From assembly GCA_964504595.1 (NCBI GenBank), contig CAZDEE010000003.1:41518-105517 (forward strand): a stretch of DNA of 64,000 nt, written 5' to 3'. Source of the DNA: CAG-826 sp964504595. GTDB taxonomy: Bacteria > Bacillota_I > Bacilli_A > RFN20 > CAG-826. The notes beneath the pieces are model-generated. The model ran no database searches, was not told the DNA's origin, and worked only from the letters and a program-made list of their open reading frames with translations. Position numbers and translations under genes: made by a program. Below, in pieces: positions 35,208 through 43,247 of the stretch (position 1 is its first letter; each line of letters begins with the position of its first letter).

Positions 35208-36473
35208 CTAAATTTTTTCTACATAATTTCCTTTTTTTAATAATTTAAATGCTTTTAATGATTCTAATGCATTTCCATATCGATCAAAAAAAGCTTGATT
35301 TTCAACTGGGCAGCCTCCATAGTAACGGCCCGCATCATCTTTATCATATTCAGAAGCATAACTACTTGCCCAACCTGAGCCAAACTCTTCCCAAAGAGCA
35401 AAATTTTCTTCATATGTCGCTTGATTAACCGAAATCCAGGTTCCTTCATAATAACAATAACCTATTCCGTTTTTCATTTTAGTAACAGCGGCTATAACAT
35501 CTACAACTTCGTTAACTTGACCTTGTAAAGAAAACTCATAATTACCAACCTTATCACTTTCATTTCCGATTGTATTGCTATGAAAATCACTATCTTCCAA
35601 TGTATTCGCGTATGAGTTTTCTAAAACCATCACTGACTTATTATATTTTTCCGCTACTTCATTCAACACTAAAGATAAATTATCTAATGTACCATGCCAA
35701 TATGGATAATATGATGTTCCAAATACATCAAAATCCAATTGATATTCTTCACATAACTTTTGAGCATAATATTGATAATTTCCTTTTTTTTCTGGATTAG
35801 TAAAATGAACTGCGACCAAAGAAGAAGGATATACCTCTCTTATTGCTTTAGAACCATTTTCCATTAATTTAATAATATTATCCCAAGAAGTTTCTCCACA
35901 CATTGCTCCATTAGTTTCATTTCCAACTTGAACCATTCCAACATCAACATTATTGCTTTTTAAAAGTTCTAAACTTTCTTTTGTAAATGAATATAAAGCT
36001 TCTGCTTTTAAATTGATATCACTATATTTTGCCCAAGCTTTAGGAACAATTTGTTTGCCGGGGTCCGCCCAAAAATCAGAGTAATGAAAATCAACAAGCA
36101 ACTTCATCCCGTATTTAGTAGCCCTTTTTCCTATCTTTAAGGCCGTATGAATATCACAATTACCTCCGCCATAACCAATTCCATCCTTATTAAAAGGATC
36201 ATTCCAAACACGAACGCGAATATAATTAATTCCATTATCAGCAAGAATACTAAAAACATCTTTTTCTTTTCCATCAAAGTCAAAATACTTTACTCCACTT
36301 TCTTCTAAAGAAATGACTGAAGATGTATCCATTCCTATAATGAAATTATCACTAATATTTTCAATTTTCTTTACATAAAGACTACAAGTAATATCGTCAT
36401 TCCCACAAGAAGAAAGACAGAAACTATTTAATAAAAGACAAGTATAAATAATTTTTTTAAAAAATTTTTTCAT
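35208..36473 (-). CDS. GH53 endo-beta-1,4-galactanase lipoprotein
   Basis: 421 residues. The lipoprotein signal ends 'FCLSSC' (Cys23). A (beta/alpha)8 barrel from about residue 45 has the catalytic acid/base Glu186 in 'VGNETNG' and nucleophile Glu285 in 'MVLENSYAN'. The GH53 markers 'IRVRVWNDP', 'LLVDFHYSDFWADPGKQ' and 'GTSYYPYWHG' are present. It cleaves the galactan backbone of type I arabinogalactan (pectin side chains) at the cell surface. The anchored form and the GH43 lipoprotein nearby suggest foraging on plant fibre. Confidence 0.95.
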   Translation of the reverse strand: MKKFFKKIIYTCLLLNSFCLSSCGNDDITCSLYVKKIENISDNFIIGMDTSSVISLEESGVKYFDFDGKEKDVFSILADNGINYIRVRVWNDPFNKDGIGYGGGNCDIHTALKIGKRATKYGMKLLVDFHYSDFWADPGKQIVPKAWAKYSDINLKAEALYSFTKESLELLKSNNVDVGMVQVGNETNGAMCGETSWDNIIKLMENGSKAIREVYPSSLVAVHFTNPEKKGNYQYYAQKLCEEYQLDFDVFGTSYYPYWHGTLDNLSLVLNEVAEKYNKSVMVLENSYANTLEDSDFHSNTIGNESDKVGNYEFSLQGQVNEVVDVIAAVTKMKNGIGYCYYEGTWISVNQATYEENFALWEEFGSGWASSYASEYDKDDAGRYYGGCPVENQAFFDRYGNALESLKAFKLLKKGNYVEKI

Positions 36474-36494
36474 TATTCTTTTTTCCTTTCAAAA

Positions 36495-37052
36495 CTATTT
36501 AAGTTTAAAGCCATCTTTAAAAGCGTTACCAACTTTTTCTCCTAATGAATAATAAGCATGATTATCTGTATCATAAGCAATTGGCTTAAATTTTGATAGA
36601 TCAATTTTTCCATTAGTTAAGATATTTTCATCCACGCTTACATTAACTATTTCACCAATTAAACATTCTTCTTCATCATTATAAGAAACAACCTTACATT
36701 CCATAGCTAAAGATAATTCTTCAAATATCGGCGCATTAACATATTCGCCTTTTTTAATTTTCCAATTTGTTTTTAATATTTTACGTGAATCCTCATTACC
36801 AGAAACCACCCCAACATAGTCCGCTTCTACGACATTATTTACATCGGCAATCGATAAAGAAAAAGCTTCATTCAATAATAAATTCTTAGTTGTTTTATGT
36901 GTTGAGCTAACAAAAATACATACTCTATTACTATCACATACCGTTCCCCAAGCTGCGTTCATCGCATTTGCAATACCATTTTCATCATAAGTTCCAATAA
37001 TTAAAACTGGTTGAGGATAAATATATGCTTTTGGTTTTATATTCTTTCTCAT
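36495..37052 (-). CDS. Flavin reductase-family (flavoredoxin-like) FMN protein
   Basis: 185 residues. The start 'YIYPQPVLIIGTYDENG' and 'ANAMNAAWGTVCD' followed by 'THKTTKNL' form the FMN-binding split beta-barrel of the flavin reductase/flavoredoxin family. The C-terminus 'GNAFKDGFKLK' is shared almost exactly with the paralogue at 51903-52457. It likely transfers electrons through bound FMN, with partner unknown. It follows the membrane glycosyltransferase by 15 bp. Confidence 0.88.
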   Translation of the reverse strand: MRKNIKPKAYIYPQPVLIIGTYDENGIANAMNAAWGTVCDSNRVCIFVSSTHKTTKNLLLNEAFSLSIADVNNVVEADYVGVVSGNEDSRKILKTNWKIKKGEYVNAPIFEELSLAMECKVVSYNDEEECLIGEIVNVSVDENILTNGKIDLSKFKPIAYDTDNHAYYSLGEKVGNAFKDGFKLK

Positions 37053-37067
37053 AAATCAATCATCCTT

Positions 37068-38723
37068 TCATTCATAAATTGTATTAATTACATAATAATA
37101 TTTAAATTCTGTTATCTTGTATGAAGATAAATCCATTTTTTTATAATTCTCATCCCATACAGAAACTATATAAACATTATTATTTTCGATTGTACTTGGT
37201 AAATAAAAGACATAATTGTTATATTGTAAAGGAACTTCAAAAGAAGCGCCTTCATTAAAATAACTAACAGTATCAATATAATCATGAACATTATGTTTGC
37301 CTTCAAACAAAAAATAAATATAAGCCATATTTACATGACTAGTTACATAATACTTATCTGCGGTTTTAATTGATAAAGCATATTTCACCGCTTGATAATA
37401 TGATTCTTGAAAAGAATCTTTTATTGAGGATGAATAAGTTCCAAAATAATTTATATTAAATATTGCAAAAAAAGATAAATACATTGCGTATATAGTTTTC
37501 TTTATTACTTCTTTATATTCAACGACTTCGCATATTCCCATAATAGTAAAGAACACTAATGGAAAATAGACAATATTAATTCTATTAACATTCGCATTTA
37601 CTATTCCCATCATCAATAATGCAACTATAAGCCATATTTTCATAATTGAACTAAGTATTTTTTCTTTTTTAGTTAAGACTAAACCAATTATAGTAAATGG
37701 CAAAGAAATTAAATATATTGCGCCTGTGGCTGGTAAATTATTATATATAAGTCCATCATTTTGATTTAACAAAAGTTGTAATCCATTGGCGAAATTATCA
37801 AAGAAGGTTTTAATAAAATTACTTGAATAAATATTTGTCACAGCGCTAAAACGATTTTCATTTAATTTTGGAATGCTCATCCATAAAAACTTAAATCCTT
37901 CTTTATCAAATAAATTTACATAAATAAACATCATTATCGGTAAAGCTGTTAAGGCTACAATTCCTAGATTAATTAAAGCGTTTTTTAGATCGATTTTCTT
38001 TTTAACAAATAAATAAATTAAATTTGCAATAACAAAGAAGAATAAAAAGAAATAAGAAGTTCCATAGCTATATGAAGATACTCCAAATACAAGCGAGGAA
38101 ATATATACTAACCATGATTTATTTCTATAAATTCCATATATAAGTAAAACAAAACCAATAAACACTAAATCTGGAAATAAATTCGATTCTAGTCCCCATC
38201 TACTTTTCATAAAATGCCATGGACAGATAATTAGAAATATCATTCCTACAACAGCAATCTTATCATTATAAAAATCTTTTAAAAGACGATAAATTAAATA
38301 AATCGATACGCATCCTACAATACCCATCGGTAATCTAATAGAAATCGAAGTTAGTCCTAATACCGCAATAAAAGGAATACATAAATAGGAATAAAGAGCG
38401 TTTTGTCCACTCCCCCACGCAATTAAATGAACTGGAAGAGAGATATTATTACGATCAATACCATATTTCATTATTGCAAAGGCATCATAACCCGCGCTTG
38501 CTTCATCTTGATTTAATCCTCCTGGAAATACATCAACCAAAAAAGTCCGACTTATAAAACCTATAATCAAAATACCGCTAATAAAAAGACGATATTTATT
38601 ATTACTATAATATTCTTTTATACTAATCTTATTTTTTTCTTTAAACAAAGGAAAAAAATAAAAAAGCATTCCTACAATTAAGCATGATATTATAATTAAA
38701 ATATTTACCAAAACATTGCTCAT
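37068..38723 (-). CDS. ArnT/PMT-like membrane glycosyltransferase
   Basis: 551 residues from ATG 38723, chosen because GAGG sits 9 bases upstream; the frame is open further. About 11-12 membrane helices are present. The early luminal loop 'GGLNQDEASAGYDAF' carries the acidic metal/substrate motif of GT-C enzymes (GT39/GT83), followed by 'LPVHLIAWGSGQNALYSYL'. These enzymes move a sugar from a polyprenyl-phosphate donor to lipid or protein on the outer face. Acceptor and donor are unknown. Confidence 0.8.
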   Translation of the reverse strand: MSNVLVNILIIISCLIVGMLFYFFPLFKEKNKISIKEYYSNNKYRLFISGILIIGFISRTFLVDVFPGGLNQDEASAGYDAFAIMKYGIDRNNISLPVHLIAWGSGQNALYSYLCIPFIAVLGLTSISIRLPMGIVGCVSIYLIYRLLKDFYNDKIAVVGMIFLIICPWHFMKSRWGLESNLFPDLVFIGFVLLIYGIYRNKSWLVYISSLVFGVSSYSYGTSYFFLFFFVIANLIYLFVKKKIDLKNALINLGIVALTALPIMMFIYVNLFDKEGFKFLWMSIPKLNENRFSAVTNIYSSNFIKTFFDNFANGLQLLLNQNDGLIYNNLPATGAIYLISLPFTIIGLVLTKKEKILSSIMKIWLIVALLMMGIVNANVNRINIVYFPLVFFTIMGICEVVEYKEVIKKTIYAMYLSFFAIFNINYFGTYSSSIKDSFQESYYQAVKYALSIKTADKYYVTSHVNMAYIYFLFEGKHNVHDYIDTVSYFNEGASFEVPLQYNNYVFYLPSTIENNNVYIVSVWDENYKKMDLSSYKITEFKYYYVINTIYE

Positions 38724-38794
38724 AATATTTTCCTCATAAATAGTATCAATCAAAATGTAATTTTTGTCAAAATTATTATCTTGTTTTATAACAA

Positions 38795-39376
38795 TTACTT
38801 ATATCTATCTTTATATAGTTCTTTAGCAATTTTTGTATATTTTGAAACAAAAGAACCCTTTGCCTCTGTATAAGCATCGTGATTATAATGATATTTTTTA
38901 CTTAATTCAATTTTAATTTTTTCATATTCTCTAGCTACTTCAGGATGCTCATTTAAATAATCACGATAGTATAAAATATCATTATCACCTTTATAAACAA
39001 TATGAACATGAAAAACTTTTTCTTCATATCCTTCACTTGTGTATCCTTTATTTAGAATTAGTCTAGTTGGTAATTCATACATTTTTCGATATCCATTATT
39101 TAATAAAACACAGCCTATATCTATAAATTTATACACAAAAGGAATTTCAATTAAAATATCAATAATTGGCTTAGATTTGATATTATTAATTGAAGTACTT
39201 CCAACATGGCTAATTCTACATATTTCTTTATCTTTTAATAGCAATTGAATTATTTCTGATTCCTCAATATACCATTTTTTCCAAATATCTTGATGTTCTG
39301 TAACATCTATCGGAAATAATTTACTATCAAAAGAATGAATTTGTTTTAATTCAAAAGGTCTTTTATTCTTATTCAT
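38795..39376 (-). CDS. GrpB-family nucleotidyltransferase-like protein
   Basis: 193 residues from ATG 39376 (AGGAAAAAA ribosome site). The frame extends upstream to 39409, into the neighbouring gene. The pattern 'ISHVGSTSINNIKSKPIIDILIEI' is the GrpB (UPF0157) signature of the polymerase-beta-like nucleotidyltransferase fold, with 'FHVHIVYKGD' and 'YRDYLNEHPEVAREYEKIK' following. Some relatives are fused to dephospho-CoA kinase. The substrate is unknown. It follows the lipoprotein gene by 10 bp. Confidence 0.85.
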   Translation of the reverse strand: MNKNKRPFELKQIHSFDSKLFPIDVTEHQDIWKKWYIEESEIIQLLLKDKEICRISHVGSTSINNIKSKPIIDILIEIPFVYKFIDIGCVLLNNGYRKMYELPTRLILNKGYTSEGYEEKVFHVHIVYKGDNDILYYRDYLNEHPEVAREYEKIKIELSKKYHYNHDAYTEAKGSFVSKYTKIAKELYKDRYK

Positions 39377-39386
39377 TGATTTTTTC

Positions 39387-40685
39387 CTATTCAACAACTT
39401 TATAGTCATAACAATAAACTTGTGGATATTTTAAAGTATTCCATAAATATGGGAAAATTGTTATTTCAACTTTTTCACCAGATTCTAAATAATCGTATAA
39501 TGGACAATAGTTAATATCCTCTCCTAACAATCCGACATAGTTTTCATTAACGAAGAAAACCGCATTTGCCGATTTAGCGTTTTGATAAGTAGAATAATAA
39601 TTTTCATTAAAAGAATCCTCAAATACGATATATTCTTTATTATCTTTTAAATATGAATTAACATAACCTGTAATTTTATAAGGATGATAAAAAAGCGAAG
39701 AATATTGAGAATATGTATTCTTTTTATCAACTTCATAACTATATTTATAAAAATCTTTCGCGGGCATATTTAAAGCACTTTCTGTACTAAATTCTATATT
39801 TCCGTCATATCTACTTGAGGCTACATATTCTAATCCTGGTCTAAAATTATGCATTTGAATCGCACCATATAAAACATAACTAGAACCCACTGTAAAACTA
39901 TTTGTCACTTTATTATGACCATGAACATTAATAATATAATCTCCATTTCCAAAGTATAAATTTGTATTATTAATATCTTTTGCTAAACATTTTACTTCAA
40001 CTTTAACAATTTTAGAAAAAGCAATACCTTTACAATTTAACTTTAACGTAGATATTTCTTGATATATTTCTTCAAGCGTTAAAAATTCCGCTAAAGAGGA
40101 ATAATCAATTTCAATTTTTTCATTTTCTAAATACTCAACTTTTTCATTAACGGTTATTTCTACTTCTCCATTATATAAAGAAATATTTCCATTAACCAAA
40201 TAAACATCTTGTTGTTGAACATAATTTTTAAGATATTCATAAATAGTATCTGTTGCTTTTAAATAAATATAATCTTTACCATCTGTCATTAAAATTTTGT
40301 ATCGATTACCATATCCTTTTTTTGTAGTAATTGCATCTAATACTGATAATAATTTTAATTTAATTGATACTGAAACATCTGATTCATATACACCAACTTC
40401 ATTCTCTAAACCAATAAACTTTTTACTTTCTTCTTTAATTTCCCTTATTGTTTTGAGTGTTAATGTTGTCGAAGAAGATGTTGTTGGAATAAAAGATGTT
40501 GTCGGTAATAAAGTACTTGTTGAAGGTGTTATAAAAGTACTAGATGGTTCTGTTGTTGAACCATTCGCAGTTGAATTGTTAAATGTTGTATTATTAGTGG
40601 TTGTTTGTTCAGTCGTAATTATATTATTACTTCCGCATCCAATTAACAACCCTAATAACAATGTATAAATAAGTGTTTTTTTCAT
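39387..40685 (-). CDS. Lipoprotein with Thr/Ser-rich linker and OB-like modules
   Basis: 432 residues. The signal ends in 'LLGLLIGC' (Cys17), followed by about 60 residues of Thr, Ser, Asn and Pro (probably a flexible wall-spanning linker). The mature region holds repeated OB-fold-like beta modules: 'VSIKLKLLSVLDAITTKKGYG..YKILMTDGKDYIYLKA', 'VYLVNGNISLYNGEVEITV', and a similar motif near 245. Such modules occur in extracellular nucleases and nucleic-acid-binding lipoproteins, but no catalytic motif is seen. It leads a likely unit with the GrpB-like gene. Confidence 0.6.
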   Translation of the reverse strand: MKKTLIYTLLLGLLIGCGSNNIITTEQTTTNNTTFNNSTANGSTTEPSSTFITPSTSTLLPTTSFIPTTSSSTTLTLKTIREIKEESKKFIGLENEVGVYESDVSVSIKLKLLSVLDAITTKKGYGNRYKILMTDGKDYIYLKATDTIYEYLKNYVQQQDVYLVNGNISLYNGEVEITVNEKVEYLENEKIEIDYSSLAEFLTLEEIYQEISTLKLNCKGIAFSKIVKVEVKCLAKDINNTNLYFGNGDYIINVHGHNKVTNSFTVGSSYVLYGAIQMHNFRPGLEYVASSRYDGNIEFSTESALNMPAKDFYKYSYEVDKKNTYSQYSSLFYHPYKITGYVNSYLKDNKEYIVFEDSFNENYYSTYQNAKSANAVFFVNENYVGLLGEDINYCPLYDYLESGEKVEITIFPYLWNTLKYPQVYCYDYKVVE

Positions 40686-40820
40686 AATACAATACCTCTT
40701 GCTTAATTATATATTGTTTTATATTCAAAACAACAAGAAATGGAGCAATTATCATAGTGATAAGAATGTTATACGATCGACTTTGAGCTTAAAATATCAA
40801 ACATTTTTTAACATACAAAA

Positions 40821-41051
40821 TTATTCAACTGTATATATTCTTTGATTTTTACTTCTTGGTTTATTAAGAATTATATATGCAATAATTTCTTGTTCAATCA
40901 ATAAAGCTACATAAGAATTTATAAAATAAAATAAATGTTTTTCATCAATCCCAAAAATTATAATTTCTCCTGCTGTATTAGAAAAACTAGAAAATAAATC
41001 AATAAACTATGAAAATGTTTTTTTAAATTTAACGACATTTTTTAACTTAGT
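40821..41051 (-). pseudogene. Decayed AlbA_2/Schlafen-type ATP-binding domain fragment
   Basis: On the minus strand, an open frame without a start codon reads 'SSFSNTAGEIIIFGIDEKH', the core of the AlbA_2 (Schlafen, divergent AAA-4) domain, whose usual form is A-F-A-N-T-x-G-G-x-I-x-x-G. Twelve codons upstream, across a TAG at 41007-41009, the same frame reads 'NVVKFKKTFS', matching the domain's 'EFK.S' start. The rest of the 490-bp gap between 40685 and 41177 has further stops and no gene. This is a remnant of a regulator or helper protein. Confidence is limited by its small size. Confidence 0.4.
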
Positions 41052-41176
41052 CTATTTATAAACTTACTAAAGCTTCATACATACTTAGTTCATTAAAAGC
41101 TCAAACGAAATATAAATTGTACAAAATATAAATTATTTCTTATAATATAAATTAATTATATCAAGGAGGCACTCAA

Positions 41177-42388
41177 ATGAAAGGTTCTTGCATGATTCTA
41201 CAATCAGGAGGTCCAACATCAGTTATCAATTCTTCTTTATATGGTGTTATTAAACAAGCCTTAAAAGAAGAATGTATTAACAACATATACGGATCTTTAA
41301 ATGGTATTGAAGGGCTTATTAACAACAACATTATTAATTTAAGTAATCAACCTGATTTAGATTTACTTTTAAACACTCCTGGAGCAATACTAGGATCTTC
41401 AAGAAAACATCTATCTGATAATTTTGAAAGTGAAGATTATAATAAAATTTTATCAACGCTTAAGGAACTCGATGTTAAATTTCTATTTATTATCGGTGGA
41501 AATGATTCAATGGATACCGCATATAAAATGAACGTTTGTTTTAAAAAATTCAATTTTGAATGTAATGTTATAGGTATTCCAAAGACTGTTGATAACGATT
41601 TAATGATGACCGATCACACTCCTGGATATGGAAGCGCAATTAAATATATTGCAAATGTCATTTCAGAAATCAAGCAAGATATTCTTTGTTATAAATTAGG
41701 AAAAGTTACCATTGTAGAAATAATGGGACGTGATGCTGGATGGATGACTGCGGGAAGCAAACTTGCATCTTTAAATGGTTTAGGACCAGATTTAATATAT
41801 CTTCCAGAAACTCCTTTTAACTACGATCAATTTTTAAATAAAATCGATGAACTATATAAAAAGAACCACAATGTCTTAATCGCAGTAAGTGAAGGCATTA
41901 AAGACACAAATGGAAATTATGTTATCGATAATCTTTCCTCAAAAAACAGCAAAGATTTATTTAATCATATTCAACTTGGTGGAGCGAGTTCCTACTTAGA
42001 ATTTTTAGTTAGTTCTAAATTAAAACTTCCTACCAGAAGCCTTGAATTAAGTTTACCTCAACGCTGCTCTTCTCACATTGCTTCTTTAACCGATATTAAT
42101 GAAGCTAAGCAATGCGGAATTTATGCAGTAAAATCAATTATTAAAGGTCATACCGGAAAGATGATTTCAATGAAAAGAATTTCTTCTTCTCCATATAAAA
42201 TAAAATACGAATTAGTGGATTTAAATAAAATCGCTAATGAAGTCAAATTTTTCCCAACAGAATGGATTATCGATGGTTGTGATATTTCAAGTAATTTCAT
42301 CGAATATGCTTTGCCTTTAATAAATAAAGAGCCTAAAATAACCTACAAAAACGGTCTTATTAAATTTGCAAAGCTTGAGCATAAATAA
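41177..42388 (+). CDS. Phosphofructokinase, pyrophosphate-dependent type
   Basis: 403 residues with a PFK fold. 'QSGGPTSVINSSLYGVI' opens the protein, 'GGNDSMDTA' is at 107-115, 'PKTVDNDLMMTDHTPGYGSA' starts at 135, and 'EIMGRDAGWMTA' contacts fructose 6-phosphate. ATP-dependent PFKs have Gly where this protein has Asp110 (GGDGS versus GGNDS) and Gly where it has Lys136 (PGTIDND versus PKTVDND). Both changes are the established marks of PPi-dependent enzymes. It would save ATP in glycolysis. AAGGAGG precedes the ATG, and a terminator follows. Confidence 0.87.
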   Translation: MKGSCMILQSGGPTSVINSSLYGVIKQALKEECINNIYGSLNGIEGLINNNIINLSNQPDLDLLLNTPGAILGSSRKHLSDNFESEDYNKILSTLKELDVKFLFIIGGNDSMDTAYKMNVCFKKFNFECNVIGIPKTVDNDLMMTDHTPGYGSAIKYIANVISEIKQDILCYKLGKVTIVEIMGRDAGWMTAGSKLASLNGLGPDLIYLPETPFNYDQFLNKIDELYKKNHNVLIAVSEGIKDTNGNYVIDNLSSKNSKDLFNHIQLGGASSYLEFLVSSKLKLPTRSLELSLPQRCSSHIASLTDINEAKQCGIYAVKSIIKGHTGKMISMKRISSSPYKIKYELVDLNKIANEVKFFPTEWIIDGCDISSNFIEYALPLINKEPKITYKNGLIKFAKLEHK

Positions 42389-42405
42389 TTTAACCATCAT
42401 ATGAA

Positions 42406-42434
42406 GCACCAGCAATTTATTATGCTGGTTTTTA
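42406..42434 (+). terminator. Terminator of the phosphofructokinase gene
   Basis: A 7-bp perfect stem (42408-42414 with 42423-42429), 8-base loop, then T-rich tail. Confidence 0.8.
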
Positions 42435-42535
42435 TTTCTATTGAAATAAATATCTTATAAAAAAATTTTAATAGCAAAAAATCCGGTGCTAAATACCATA
42501 ATATTCCATATTTATGAAATAAATAAATTTTTTTA

Positions 42536-42564
42536 TTGACAATATATAAATGATATTATAAAAT
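42536..42564 (+). promoter_or_regulatory. Promoter of the rex-adhE-hydrogenase operon
   Basis: Consensus TTGACA (42536-42541), a 17-base spacer, and TAAAAT (42559-42564). TATAAA at 42557-42562 is an alternative -10. The start point would fall at about 42571, inside the palindrome at 42568-42587. Confidence 0.6.
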
Positions 42565-42567
42565 GAC

Positions 42568-42587
42568 TTCGGTAAAAAAATACCGAA
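42568..42587. promoter_or_regulatory. 20-bp palindrome at the transcription start, putative Rex operator
   Basis: TTCGGTA-6-TACCGAA, a perfect 7-bp inverted repeat with an A6 centre, just downstream of the -10 box and upstream of rex. Its size and position fit a redox-repressor operator, although the usual Rex consensus (TTGTGA-type) differs. In RNA it would form a hairpin immediately before the ribosome site (42587-42592). Confidence 0.5.
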
Positions 42588-42599
42588 AGGAGAGTTGAT

Positions 42600-43247
42600 G
42601 TGTTAAAAAGTATTTCAATTAAGCAATTAAGACGTTATCCAATCTATCTTAAATTCTTAATATCAATGCGAGAAGATGGAATAAACACAATTACAAGTCC
42701 TTTAATAGCGCAAGCTCTTGACTTATCAGAAGAACTGGTTCGAAAAGATTTACAGCTTATAACTTCATCAAAAGGCGTTCCTAGCAAAGGAAGAGATATC
42801 AATCAATTAATTGATGACATTGAAGATTTTCTAGGATATCACAATAATCGCGATGCAATTATCGTTGGTGTTGGTCACTTAGGAACAGCGTTTATGAATT
42901 TTGAAGGCTTTGCTGAATTTGGACTTAATATCTTAATTGGCTTTGATGTTGATGAAAACAAAATTGGTAAAAGCATAAACGGAAAACAAATCTTCTCAAT
43001 GGATAAATTAGAAGACTTAATTACAAGATTAAATATTCATTTAGCAATCTTAACTACTCCAAGTAGCGTATCTCAACAAGTTGCTGAACGATTAGAAAAA
43101 GCTGGAATTCTAGCTATATGGAATTTTTCATCCGAAAGATTAATTGTCGGAGAAAATATCGTCGTTGAAAATGTTAATTTAGCATCCTCTTTAGCGGTGC
43201 TATCTCATAAATTGACAAAGAAATTAGGAGGATCAAACAATGAGTGA
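42600..43247 (+). CDS. rex: Redox-sensing transcriptional repressor Rex
   Basis: 215 residues from GTG 42600, with GGAG 7 bases upstream. The N-terminal winged helix 'ITSPLIAQALDLSEELVRKDLQLI' (Rex recognition helix) is followed by a Rossmann domain with 'GVGHLGTAF' (87-95) and 'GFDVDENKIG', and a C-terminal domain-swap helix. Rex leaves DNA when NADH is high and so induces fermentation genes. Its stop overlaps adhE by 8 bp, which makes adhE a direct target through autoregulation of the operon. Confidence 0.95.
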   Translation: MLKSISIKQLRRYPIYLKFLISMREDGINTITSPLIAQALDLSEELVRKDLQLITSSKGVPSKGRDINQLIDDIEDFLGYHNNRDAIIVGVGHLGTAFMNFEGFAEFGLNILIGFDVDENKIGKSINGKQIFSMDKLEDLITRLNIHLAILTTPSSVSQQVAERLEKAGILAIWNFSSERLIVGENIVVENVNLASSLAVLSHKLTKKLGGSNNE

